From positions 32,049 to 96,048 of the forward strand of contig NZ_JADWYM010000027.1 in assembly GCF_022414535.1 (NCBI RefSeq): a DNA stretch of 64,000 nt, in the 5' to 3' direction. The notes beneath the pieces were generated by a model that was not told the DNA's origin, ran no database searches, and saw only the letters and a list, made by a program, of their open reading frames with translations. This DNA comes from Streptomyces sp. MUM 2J. GTDB taxonomy: Bacteria > Actinomycetota > Actinomycetes > Streptomycetales > Streptomycetaceae. Made by a program: the position numbers and the translations under genes. Shown in pieces: positions 9,489 through 18,311 of this stretch; the first letter of the stretch is position 1, and every line of letters begins with the position of its first letter.

Positions 9489-9742
9489 CGGACATACCGT
9501 CATGATGTGGATGCCCGTCATGGAACGTACGTGACACGGAGGTTCGCCCCAGGGGGAAGACGTGACACAGCATCGGAAAACCGCAGGCCGCAGCAGCCCG
9601 CGCCACGGGGAGGCGGACGGTCCGCGCCACCGCCCGTCACCGTTCCGGCAGCCGGTGCCGGACGCACTGCACGACCATCACCACCACCGGGCGGCCCTCG
9701 CGGACAGGCCGCCCGGAGCACCAGTACGGGGGGACACGTACC

Positions 9743-10822
9743 ATGCCGCACACCAGTTGCAGCCTGTTCGGAACGCCTCCCGAAGACGGCGTCGCGCCCT
9801 GGCCGACGTATGTGCCGCTCGCACCGTGGTTCATCCACGGGCACGAGAAACTGTGGGTCGACATCGACTCCACCCCAGAGGCGCTGAAGACCTTCCGGAA
9901 GAGGCTGAGGCCCATGGCGCACGGGATCCGGCCGGGCAGTGAGGGACACGGGCACCTGGTCGTGGTGAGCGGGTTGTCCGGGACCGGCAAGAGCAGTCTG
10001 CTGCACCTGTGCGTGCACGAGCTCGTGCAGATGCTCGACGCCGCGGCCGACCGCGGAGCACACCAGCAGAACGACGACGGACCGGCCTCCGACCAGAGCC
10101 AGTTGTGGAGCCGCCGCGCCCCCGCACGGTCCACCTGCATCGTCGGGCTCGACGGCAGCGGCAACGACGGCCACGGCATCGGCTCGCCCCCGGGGAGGTC
10201 ACCCGAGACGTCGCAGTTCGAGATGGTGGTCGAGCGCGTCATCGACGTCGTCGCGGCGGAACTGGACCAGGGCCCGGGCTTCTTCTCCGGCCATCCCGAT
10301 CCGTTCCTGGCCTGGCGGGCCCTGACGGACATACTGGAGGCGCGGGACCGGCGACTCGTCGTCATCGTGCCGCACATCCAGTGGAACGACGCGGAGCTGA
10401 GCCGCATGTTCCTGCGGTTCTGCTACGACCGGTGCAGCCGGGGCGTCGTCTTCTTCGTCGAGACGACCAACACCGAAGTGGCCAAGGACCTGCTGCCCTT
10501 CACGGAGCGGGAACGCAAGAGCATCACCCACCTGCGGACCACACACCTGCAGGCCGGGGACTGGGGCAAGTACCTCGAACTCTGGATGGAGCGGGACGGC
10601 GTGCCCGCCCCGACGGTCGCCATCGACGAGGACGTCCTCGACTACCAGCCCGACGCCTGGGCCCTGGCGAGCATCTCCACCCTCCAGGACTGCCTGCGCC
10701 GGTGCGTCGAGGAGGCCTTGCAGGAGAACGTGGGCCACCTGCGCAGACAGCACGTGGCCCACTGGTTCGAAGCGCACCGGCCGAGCCCGGACGATTTCAA
10801 ACGGAGAGGATCGACGCGATGA
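9743..10822 (+). CDS. P-loop NTPase, first of an overlapping ATPase pair
   Basis: The 359-residue protein has a clear Walker A, GLSGTGKSS, at 77-85. The strand where Walker B is expected reads LVVIVPHIQWND (205-216) and lacks the usual acidic pair right after the strand, so ATP hydrolysis may be weak or depend on D216. Residues 105-160 are low complexity and probably disordered. ATG 9743 follows a G-rich ribosome binding site near 9728-9734. The stop overlaps the next gene (ATGA), so the two ATPases are made together. I do not recognise a named family; it may be a regulatory or switch ATPase of the island. Confidence 0.75.
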   Translation: MPHTSCSLFGTPPEDGVAPWPTYVPLAPWFIHGHEKLWVDIDSTPEALKTFRKRLRPMAHGIRPGSEGHGHLVVVSGLSGTGKSSLLHLCVHELVQMLDAAADRGAHQQNDDGPASDQSQLWSRRAPARSTCIVGLDGSGNDGHGIGSPPGRSPETSQFEMVVERVIDVVAAELDQGPGFFSGHPDPFLAWRALTDILEARDRRLVVIVPHIQWNDAELSRMFLRFCYDRCSRGVVFFVETTNTEVAKDLLPFTERERKSITHLRTTHLQAGDWGKYLELWMERDGVPAPTVAIDEDVLDYQPDAWALASISTLQDCLRRCVEEALQENVGHLRRQHVAHWFEAHRPSPDDFKRRGSTR

Positions 10823-13107
10823 GCTCCGCACCCCTCCCCTTCTCCGAGGAGAACCCCTTCCGGGACAGCACCAGCGTCCAGTTGGAGGGGTTCGGCGACA
10901 CCACGCAGATCGGCGCGGGCCCCCCGCGCCCACGGGTCGACGTGCCCGGTCAGACCAGTGCCTGGTTCATGGGACATGTGGAGCGCTACCTCCGCCACGA
11001 CGGGCCGTCGCAGACACGGGGCCGGGCGCTCGCCCTGGTCGGCGAGTTCGGGCTCGGCAAGAGCCATCTCGCCGAGCGGGCCACCGCGGTCCTCAGAGCA
11101 CACATGCCCGCACCGCCGGTGTGGGTGATCGCCCAGCCCTCCCTGGACATGGACGCCGTCTTCCGGTACCGGTTGATGAGCCCGCGCGACGACTACGACG
11201 CCTTCGTCGACTTCGAGCAGGCGATCACCGACTACTACGCCGACGTCGCCGCGGAGCTGCTGGAGGCCGACAGCACCGGGCGCCTCGGTCCCGCCCGGGA
11301 CGAGTTCCTGCGCGGCCTGCGCGAGCGGCGGCTGGACCCGGACAAGATCGCGCGGGCCTTCGACGTCGACGAGGAACGGATCCACCGCCACCTGCGCCAG
11401 CACCTTCGGGGCGTCACCGACCACCGGGCCTTCGCCACCGCCCTCGCACTGCTCGTCAACGACCTCCACCAGAACGAGGTGATGGCCTGGCTGTCGGGCG
11501 ACGAGCCGACGGCGTACCTGAGGGAACGGGGCGTCTCCGCACGGATCCAGGGCATCCAGGGAGTCTTCGACGCGCTGTCGGTGTTCAGCCTGGTGTACGG
11601 CCAGAGCGGGCGGCCCTACGCCCTGGTCCTGGACGAACTCGACAAGACCACCCAGTGGCCCGCGCTGGAACGCGCCCTGTTCAGCGACGCGTTCGAGATG
11701 CTCGTCCAGCGTTACGTCAACCAGGGCGGTCTGCTGGTGTTCTGCGTCCGCCCGGAGCTGTGGGGCACGCTGCCGCTGTCCCTGCACGAGCGGGTGCTGC
11801 CGCTGTGGCTGGACAGCTGGGCGCGCCCGGAGACGCAGAGCCTGGTCTCGCGTCACATCCACCGTGGCGCCGGGCCCCCGCTCCCCGGCGACCCGTACGC
11901 TCCGTTCACCGAGGACGCCGTGGACGAGGTCGTGCTGCAGTCCGACGGGGTGCCACGGCAGATCCTGCAGATCTGCGCCGGAGCGTGGGAACTGGCGGCG
12001 GCGGACGGGGACCGCCCGGCGGAGATCGGTGTGGAGGCCGTGCACGAGGCACTGCGCACGGCCCACCAGAAACGGCCCATGGCCGAGGTCGCGCACCGGT
12101 TGGAGAACGTGCTGGCCCGCCGGCAGTGGTGGCACCATCTGGCCCCGACGGGCCTGAAGGACCTCCCCCATCCGGCGGGTGCGGGCGAGCCGCGCTGGAT
12201 CCAGGTGACGCGGAGGGCGTGGATCGCGCTGCTGCCGGTGCCGTCGGTCCTCACCCGCGCCGACGTCGCCTCCGCGGTGTCCTTCGTCTCCCGTGTGCGG
12301 GACGTCCTGGGGCCGGACGACTCCGAGGTCCTTGTGATCGTCAACGGCCACGCCTGCCGCAAACGGCGCAACGCGATCGCCGAGGCGACCGGCGTGGTGC
12401 CCCTGGTGTTCGACAACCCCCGCTTCGAGCGGATGCTGCTGGACAGCATCAAGAGCCTCATCACCCGGTTGCGGGCCAATCAGCGCAACACCGTCCTGAC
12501 GGAGATGCGGGACCGGCTGGACGGGCTCGCCACCCAGCAGAACACCATGCTGGGCAGGCTGGAGTTCGTCCAGCGCGCGGTCGAGCATCCCCGGCTGTCG
12601 GCGCCGCGGCCCGCTCCGGCCGAGGCCGAGCAGCGGGTGCCGCCGCCGGTCCGCGAGCCGTTCCGGCGTGTCCAGGAAGCACTCGACCGCCTGCTGGAGG
12701 ACGGCGTCGGGCAGCGTCCCCGGCTCGGTGCCGCCGCCACGGGAGAGGGGGACCGGCTGCCGCTGGCCCGCCGGTCCGTCATCGCCCGCGACGATCTGGA
12801 GCAGATGGGCGCGCTGGTGCACGCCCGGCGGCTGGTGGAGGCGTTCCGGGAGGCGATCGCGCATTGGTGGGAGGGCGGCACCGGGCGGGTCAGGCGCGGC
12901 AGCGACGAACTGTTCGCCATCTGCCGCAGCTTCGAGATCTCCGTGGAGGTCCTGCCCCGGATAGAGACGGTCGAGGGCACGCCGCCCGTCACCTTCCGTC
13001 CGGGCGGGCGCGGTGGCGGGAGCGTGGAGGCGCTGCTGGCCGACGTCGCCGACGAGGTGCTGAGGCTGCTGCGGGCGGAGGTCAGTGACGGCGCATATCG
13101 CGGATGA
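10819..13107 (+). CDS. Large AAA-type P-loop ATPase, second of the pair
   Basis: The 762-residue protein has Walker A GEFGLGKSH (75-83) and Walker B YALVLDELDK (267-276), and resembles Orc/Cdc6-like or BREX/DISARM-type ATPases in general layout. After the ATPase and a winged-helix-like region (about 370-480), residues about 500-600 form a separate alpha/beta domain with VLVIVNGHACRKRRNAI and VPLVFDNPRFERMLLDSI. A heptad-like stretch (about 610-640) looks like a coiled coil. The ATG at 10819 is coupled to the preceding stop. Its last 26 bases overlap the 3' end of the convergent gene at 13082-14056. Confidence 0.75.
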   Translation: MSSAPLPFSEENPFRDSTSVQLEGFGDTTQIGAGPPRPRVDVPGQTSAWFMGHVERYLRHDGPSQTRGRALALVGEFGLGKSHLAERATAVLRAHMPAPPVWVIAQPSLDMDAVFRYRLMSPRDDYDAFVDFEQAITDYYADVAAELLEADSTGRLGPARDEFLRGLRERRLDPDKIARAFDVDEERIHRHLRQHLRGVTDHRAFATALALLVNDLHQNEVMAWLSGDEPTAYLRERGVSARIQGIQGVFDALSVFSLVYGQSGRPYALVLDELDKTTQWPALERALFSDAFEMLVQRYVNQGGLLVFCVRPELWGTLPLSLHERVLPLWLDSWARPETQSLVSRHIHRGAGPPLPGDPYAPFTEDAVDEVVLQSDGVPRQILQICAGAWELAAADGDRPAEIGVEAVHEALRTAHQKRPMAEVAHRLENVLARRQWWHHLAPTGLKDLPHPAGAGEPRWIQVTRRAWIALLPVPSVLTRADVASAVSFVSRVRDVLGPDDSEVLVIVNGHACRKRRNAIAEATGVVPLVFDNPRFERMLLDSIKSLITRLRANQRNTVLTEMRDRLDGLATQQNTMLGRLEFVQRAVEHPRLSAPRPAPAEAEQRVPPPVREPFRRVQEALDRLLEDGVGQRPRLGAAATGEGDRLPLARRSVIARDDLEQMGALVHARRLVEAFREAIAHWWEGGTGRVRRGSDELFAICRSFEISVEVLPRIETVEGTPPVTFRPGGRGGGSVEALLADVADEVLRLLRAEVSDGAYRG

Positions 13108-14056
13108 GGTCGCCGAGCCGCTCCTCGGCGACGTGCACCTGCCTCTGCCGCGCGGTGACACCGACGACGAAGTCGCCTGCGTCGGGATCGATCCAGTGCA
13201 GGTAGAACGCGCCCTGCTGCACGTCGAGCACGAGCCGCTCCACAGGGTCGGCGGTGACCGGCTCCAGGATCTCGGCCAGGTCGGTCAGCCATGAGCTGAG
13301 CCGGAAGACGAGGTCGCGGTACATCGCCCGGCGGTTCTGGGCGGGCACGGCGACCAGGGCCTCGCTGAGGGCGCTGTGCTCGAAGCAGTCCCCGGCGCAC
13401 ACCGGCGACCAGGCGCGGTAGTAGGCGGCGTAGTGCAGGTCGTACGGATTGAGGTGGCGCTGCCAGACGCCCCGCAACCGGTTCTCCTCGTCCTTGTCGC
13501 GGGTCGTGGCCTGCACGGTCAGCGGGACGTGCTCGGTGAGCATCCGTTTGACCTGGGTGTGGTCGCCGCCGGGGGACTCGTCGCCCTGGTCCCAGTGGCC
13601 GGTTCGCAGCCCCGTGGTCATCCTGTTCACGGCGGTGTCCATCTCCTCGCTCTCCACCCCCGTCACGGCTATGCCGACCACGTACTGGCCGTCGCGCAGC
13701 CGCGAGTACTGCATGCCGCCCGAGCGCGTGACGGCCAGGACCCGCATCAGCTCCCCGGTCCTCAGCTGCCGCATGGTGTCGTCCGCCTCCAGGGCCCAGC
13801 GCACGAACCGCTGCGCCGGCTGCCCCTCGACCTCGACCTCGTCGTCCCAGGGCAGCGCACCGGAAAACGGCACCGCGCTGGCCGCCCGCACCGTGAAGTC
13901 GACGGTGTTGTCGGTGAGATGGGTCAGGGACCGGATACCGGAGCAGGCCGCCGCGGTGTCCCGGCACGCTTCGATCACCTGCTCGTAGCCCCGGCCGGCA
14001 TGCGGCGCGAGCAGGGTCTTCAGACCGCTCACCGCTCCGTCGGCGTCCTGATTCAT
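13082..14056 (-). CDS. Protein of unknown function, 324 residues
   Basis: I do not recognise this protein. It has no signal peptide, membrane segment or nucleotide-binding loop. A run of polar alpha/beta sequence leads to a Trp/Tyr/Cys-rich centre, YAAYYRAWSPVCAGDC, that might hold an active or ligand site. The ATG at 14056 follows AAAGGAG. It is convergent with the ATPase pair, overlapping by 26 bases, and lies 52 bp beyond the end of fxsT in the same direction, so it may be the last gene of the fxsA-fxsT transcript. Confidence 0.7.
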   Translation of the reverse strand: MNQDADGAVSGLKTLLAPHAGRGYEQVIEACRDTAAACSGIRSLTHLTDNTVDFTVRAASAVPFSGALPWDDEVEVEGQPAQRFVRWALEADDTMRQLRTGELMRVLAVTRSGGMQYSRLRDGQYVVGIAVTGVESEEMDTAVNRMTTGLRTGHWDQGDESPGGDHTQVKRMLTEHVPLTVQATTRDKDEENRLRGVWQRHLNPYDLHYAAYYRAWSPVCAGDCFEHSALSEALVAVPAQNRRAMYRDLVFRLSSWLTDLAEILEPVTADPVERLVLDVQQGAFYLHWIDPDAGDFVVGVTARQRQVHVAEERLGDLIRDMRRH

Positions 14057-14108
14057 CTGCTTGCACGCTCCTTTCGGCCCGCGACGGACCGGTGCGCCAC
14101 GGCCCCGT

Positions 14109-17100
14109 TCACAGCAGTTCGAGGTCGATGTCCCTGCGGACCTGCGGAAGTTCACCGCCGGGCGGCGCCCCGCCCTCCTCCGCACGGGTCATGGCGAGGT
14201 TGTCGGCCACGACCACCCGGTCCGGGTGGCGGCCGAGGCCGGTCCGGTCGTATCCCTGCACGGTGGCCTCCTCCAGGGCCCTGGCCGCATCGAGGTCGCC
14301 GAGGGCCACCAGGGTGTTGGCCAGGCTCGACGCCGCCGCCAGCACCCACGGGTGGTGGCGGGCCAGCCGTCGTTCCAGGCCCGCCCGTGCGACCCGGCCC
14401 GCCTCGGCCGCGCCTTCCAGGCGGCCGGCACCGCGCAGGTGCACGCCGAAGCGGACCCGGCACAGATGGGTGCTGGGATGCTCGTCGCCGAGCGTGCCCC
14501 GCAGCACGCCCAGGCAGATCTCCGCCTCCCGGACGGCCCCGTCGTGGTCACCGACCAGATGGTGGTCGACGGCGAGGCTGAACCGGCAGCCCAGGGTGGT
14601 CAGGCTGCGCTCGCCCAGGACGGCCTCGGCCAGGCCCAGGGTGCGGGTGTCCCGCTCCCGGGCCCGGTCGTGGCGGCCGAGCCGCCGTTCGCTGACCGCG
14701 AGGCCGTTCTCCGCCTTCACACGCAGCGGTACGCCGGTGCTCCGCGGCTCGGGCGGGTGGCTGAGGATGCGGGAGCCCTTCAGCAGCTGGTGGGACTCGC
14801 TGTTCTGGCCCAGCAGGCGGTGCATCTGCGCCAGGTCGGGCACCATGTCCTGGACGTCTGGGTGATGGTCGCCGTGGATGGCGCGCAGGGCCTCGTACAG
14901 CTGGCGCAGGACGCGCAGCCCCTCGGTCGCGTTGCCCACCAGCGCATAGCGCTCGGCGAGGTTGCGCCGGGCCTGCACGCAGGCCCAGTGCCGCGGGCCG
15001 AGCAGCCGCATCATGCTGCGCGCGACGTGGACCGACTCGTTCAGGGCGTTGCCGAAGTGACCGGCTGCGACCAGGTTGGCGGCGTACGCGTCGGCCATGA
15101 GCTGCGAGCGCGGGTGGGTGAGGCCGAGCTGTGTCCGGTAGGACTGCAGGACGCTGCGGGCGAGCCGGGCGGAATCGCCGTACTCCTGCATCAGGCGCAG
15201 GGTCTGGGACATCATGGAGCGCACCCGCAGGCCCTCGAACGACTCGGGCTGCCAGTGCTCCTCGGCGAGCCGGGTCAGCCGCAGGGCCTCGTCCAGCGCC
15301 TGCTTCTCCTGGCTGACGATGAGGTCGGAGACATGCCCGAGCAGGGCGGACTGGACCTCGGGCCGCTCGTCCTCCCACAGGCGCAGCGACTCGATCTGAC
15401 GGCCGCGGCGCAGCAGTTGCAGGGGGGTGGGTGTGGGGCGGTCGTCCCCGTCCGCCTCCAGCCGGGCGGCGGCGACGGCGGCGCGCAGTTCGTTCTCCCT
15501 CACCGCGCGCAGGCCGTCGCCCATGCCGGCGAGGACGAGGCCACGCAGGACCCGGTGCTGGCGGACGGGCTGCCGGGGCCGGGCGAAGTCGAAGTCGATC
15601 AGCCCATGGCGGTTCAGGGCCCACAGCGAGGCGTCGACCAGGGGCTGGTCGCTGGGGCGTACGGCGGTGCCGCCCGTGGCGGGACCGGGGCGGCTGCGGG
15701 CCAGGGCCAGGCCCAGGGGCCTGGAGCGCAGCAGCTGCAGGTCGGATCCGGCGGAGGTGAGCAGGGCGCAGGCCTGGAGGAGCCAGTCCAGTGCCCCGCT
15801 GCCCGCGTCCTCACGGGCCCAGGCAGCGGCGGCGGGGCTCTTGAGCAGGGAGGCGCGGGTCAGGTGGAGCAGGACCTCCACACTGGGCAGCGGCGCCGCC
15901 GCATGAGCCTGTTGCCGGTCGTCGTAGGCGCGGCTGAAGTCGTTGACGGCCAGGGACAACGCCTCCTGGCCGAACTTGTTGCGTGCCTCGGCGCGGACGG
16001 TGGCGACGCGCAGCCAGCAGGCCGCCAGCCGGACGGCCAGCGGCAGCGAGCCGACCCGTTTGGCGACGTCCTGGGCGTCCGTCGGGGTCAGGCCGCGGAC
16101 CATCACGGTGAGCAGTGCCTCGCTCTCCTGGCGGGTGAACGGCGGCACTTCCACGGCGGTGGCGGTGGCGGTGGTGGTGTGACTGTCACGCACACCGAGC
16201 AGGACGTGGCAGCGCTCGGAAGGCCGGGGCAGTTGCCCGGCGACCGCCGTGGCCCGGTCGGTGTCGTCGATCTCGTCGCAGACCAGCAGCCAGCGCCGGC
16301 CCTCGGCGTCGGCCCGGGCGCGCAGTGCGCGGACGTGGGCGGCGGGGTCCTGTGTGGTGGGCTCGCCGAGGGCGTCGCCCAGCGCGCCGAGTCCGGTGAG
16401 GGCCTCGCCTGGCGTGTCGGCCTGCATCCACCAGACCAGGTCGTAGGAGCCGCCGAAGCGATGGCAGAACTCCAGCAGTGTCTCGCTCTTGCCGACCCCG
16501 GGAGCGCCGACGACCAGGCAGGGTCGTGCCTCGCCCGCCAGGTCGGTCAGGGTGGTGCGCAGGTCCCCCAGGAGCCGTTCGCGGCCGACGAAGGCGGTGT
16601 TGCGGGCGACGATGTTGGTGTGGCCGGGCAGGCAGGGGAAGCGGCGGCCGCGGGGGGCGGTGGTGCTGGGCATCTGCAGGCCGAGGCTGTGGCTCAGCCG
16701 GACCGCTGCCTGCTGTTCGGACAGCCGGCGCAGGTCGATCTGCTGGTGGTGGGCGAAGGAGCGGGGCAGGGCCTCGTCGTCGACCAGGACGATACGGATG
16801 CCGGGGTCGGACAGCCAGCGCAGGGCCTGCTCGTCCTCGGGGCCGGGCGCGGTCGGCGGGAGCAGGAGCACCACCTCCTCGTCGGCCGGGGGTTCGGGCC
16901 GCCAGTCGGCGTAGGAGCGGAGGGTGACGTCGACTCCCGCCCCCCACAGCAGGTCCCTGATCCACTCCGCCCAGACGGCGTGCCGCGGACTGTGGACGAG
17001 GACGGCGCGCGACGGCGGCACGAAGCGGGGCCGGTCCAGGGCCCGGACCAGCCGGTCCAGTGCGGGCCGCACCCGTTCGTCGAAGCCGTTGCCCGGCTCG

Positions 17101-17783
17101 CTCTCCGTGCCCAGGCGCGTGCTGCGCTCGGACAGGGCGTGATAGGGGATCTCCAGGTGCCGCACGGGCCGGTCGGCGCCCAGCGGGGCGAACTGCTCGT
17201 GCACCCGCTCGCGGGCCAGCCGCAGCTGGTCCTCGTGGGACGGATCGGTCTGCAGGGCGAGCGCGACGACGTCGAAGGGCCGGCCGGCCGCCCCGCGCAG
17301 TCGCTCGGCGAGCTCGACCGCGGACTCGATGAACGCCGAGGCGGCGGTGAAGCAGACGACGAGGACCGACGGCAGCCGGGCCAGGTCGGCGGCCTGCCGG
17401 CCGGTGCGGACCAGGGGTGCGTCGACGAGGACGTCGTCGTAGGGCCGGAAGGCGGGGGCGCCGGGCGCCGGGAGTCCGGCCAGCGCCTCGGGGCCCTTCA
17501 GGGTGGCGATGCCGATGGGGTGTTCCGCGTCGGCGGGCAGCCACTCCTCCACGGCGGGGCCGTCCTCGGTGTCCGGCAGCAGGGCCGGGCCGGCGACGAC
17601 GGAGCGGACATAGGTGCGGGTGCGGGTGTCGGCCTGGCGCGCGTCGAGGACGAGTACCCGGCGGCCCGACCGGGCCAGCAGCACGGCGGTGTTGAGCAGG
17701 GTGGTGGTCTGGCCGATGTTCTCCGTCGTGGAACAGAACACCGTCACGCGGGGGCTTGGCATGCGGCCGTCCGACTCGGACAT
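14109..17783 (-). CDS. fxsT: FxSxx-system TPR protein FxsT (ParA-like, TIR-like, NB-ARC, TPR)
   Basis: The 1224-residue protein has four parts. Residues 10-200 follow the ParA/MinD fold, but the deviant Walker A reads ENIGQTTT where a lysine is expected before the threonines, so this domain is probably inactive. Residues about 258-360 look like a TIR domain (AVLVHSPRHAVWAEWIRDLL, then VVLLLPP). Residues about 395-640 are an NB-ARC ATPase with intact Walker A GAPGVGKSE (426-434) and Walker B WLLVCDEIDD (498-507). The rest is a long array of tetratricopeptide repeats. This matches the FxSxx-COOH system TPR protein family. It lies 75 bp downstream of fxsA on the same strand. An antisense open frame of similar length is an artefact. 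Confidence 0.85.
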   Translation of the reverse strand: MSESDGRMPSPRVTVFCSTTENIGQTTTLLNTAVLLARSGRRVLVLDARQADTRTRTYVRSVVAGPALLPDTEDGPAVEEWLPADAEHPIGIATLKGPEALAGLPAPGAPAFRPYDDVLVDAPLVRTGRQAADLARLPSVLVVCFTAASAFIESAVELAERLRGAAGRPFDVVALALQTDPSHEDQLRLARERVHEQFAPLGADRPVRHLEIPYHALSERSTRLGTESEPGNGFDERVRPALDRLVRALDRPRFVPPSRAVLVHSPRHAVWAEWIRDLLWGAGVDVTLRSYADWRPEPPADEEVVLLLPPTAPGPEDEQALRWLSDPGIRIVLVDDEALPRSFAHHQQIDLRRLSEQQAAVRLSHSLGLQMPSTTAPRGRRFPCLPGHTNIVARNTAFVGRERLLGDLRTTLTDLAGEARPCLVVGAPGVGKSETLLEFCHRFGGSYDLVWWMQADTPGEALTGLGALGDALGEPTTQDPAAHVRALRARADAEGRRWLLVCDEIDDTDRATAVAGQLPRPSERCHVLLGVRDSHTTTATATAVEVPPFTRQESEALLTVMVRGLTPTDAQDVAKRVGSLPLAVRLAACWLRVATVRAEARNKFGQEALSLAVNDFSRAYDDRQQAHAAAPLPSVEVLLHLTRASLLKSPAAAAWAREDAGSGALDWLLQACALLTSAGSDLQLLRSRPLGLALARSRPGPATGGTAVRPSDQPLVDASLWALNRHGLIDFDFARPRQPVRQHRVLRGLVLAGMGDGLRAVRENELRAAVAAARLEADGDDRPTPTPLQLLRRGRQIESLRLWEDERPEVQSALLGHVSDLIVSQEKQALDEALRLTRLAEEHWQPESFEGLRVRSMMSQTLRLMQEYGDSARLARSVLQSYRTQLGLTHPRSQLMADAYAANLVAAGHFGNALNESVHVARSMMRLLGPRHWACVQARRNLAERYALVGNATEGLRVLRQLYEALRAIHGDHHPDVQDMVPDLAQMHRLLGQNSESHQLLKGSRILSHPPEPRSTGVPLRVKAENGLAVSERRLGRHDRARERDTRTLGLAEAVLGERSLTTLGCRFSLAVDHHLVGDHDGAVREAEICLGVLRGTLGDEHPSTHLCRVRFGVHLRGAGRLEGAAEAGRVARAGLERRLARHHPWVLAAASSLANTLVALGDLDAARALEEATVQGYDRTGLGRHPDRVVVADNLAMTRAEEGGAPPGGELPQVRRDIDLELL

Positions 17784-17858
17784 CTCGGCTCCGCTTCGCT
17801 TCGTCGGTGAGGCGCGGTCCCGCCCCGTGGCTGCGGGCGGCTGTGGCGCCCGCTCGGG

Positions 17859-18071
17859 TCACTCCCCCGCAGGCCCGGAAGGATCGATGCTGGGTTTCTG
17901 CGTGAAGTCCGTGGTGAACAGCGCATCGGGGTGCTCTGCGTCGGCCCGGACCCGGCGCAACGCGTGAACGAGCGCGGATTCCGGAAGCACGGCGATTTCC
18001 TCGAAGGGAAATTCGGACAGGTCGATCAACGGCGATTCCAGCGTGTTCCGCGCCTCGCCCTGCGCATCCAT
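17859..18071 (-). CDS. fxsA: FxsA-like RiPP precursor with non-canonical C-terminus
   Basis: The 70-residue peptide has the leader pattern of the FxSxx-COOH family: SPLIDLSEFPFEEIAVL, then SALVHALRRVRADAEHPDA. Family members normally end in F-x-S-x-x. This one instead continues with FTTDFTQKPS and ends in GPAGE. FTT and FTQ are two aromatic-x-x tripeptides that a three-residue cyclophane-forming radical SAM enzyme could in principle crosslink. It is adjacent and divergent to fxsB and upstream of fxsT, which supports the assignment. ATG 18071. Confidence 0.75.
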   Translation of the reverse strand: MDAQGEARNTLESPLIDLSEFPFEEIAVLPESALVHALRRVRADAEHPDALFTTDFTQKPSIDPSGPAGE

Positions 18072-18139
18072 GTACCAGCCCCGTCGTCCCGAGTGAGTCG
18101 AGAATCCGCCACGGCGTGGAGGACTGCCGGACAGTTGTG

Positions 18140-18194
18140 GTTTGGCCGATCAACCCGGCTGCCAAACAACCGACTTGCTGCCACACTTCGAAGT
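18140..18194. promoter_or_regulatory. Inverted repeats in the fxsA-fxsB divergent region
   Basis: The 240-bp region between fxsA (minus) and fxsB (plus) holds GTTTGGC (18140-18146) / GCCAAAC (18161-18167), arms 21 bp apart start to start, and a perfect 10-bp palindrome ACTTCGAAGT (18185-18194). A single regulator could control both directions here. I cannot assign promoters with confidence. Confidence 0.5.
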
Positions 18195-18311
18195 CTAGCG
18201 GCAACGGCGGCACCTGGAGCGTTCGGTGACGCGGCGCGTCACCGGGGACCGGCCCGCCGGATCGCGAATACGCCACGCAGAGGAACCGACGAGAGGTTCG
18301 ACGGGAGTTCC

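Noticed and set aside
9562..9942. Short gene starting GTG with a G-rich site before the first ATPase
   Set aside because: It overlaps the ATPase gene by 200 bases and its sequence is low complexity with a His run; no family pattern.
14061..17810. Open frame of 1249 codons antisense to fxsT
   Set aside because: It mirrors fxsT on the other strand and gives a Gly/Gln/Ala-rich product without any domain pattern.
17800..17880. Frameshift in fxsA that would restore an FxSxx end
   Set aside because: I read the other two frames after TTDF: neither gives an F-x-S-x-x stop at a sensible place, so the divergent C-terminus looks genuine.
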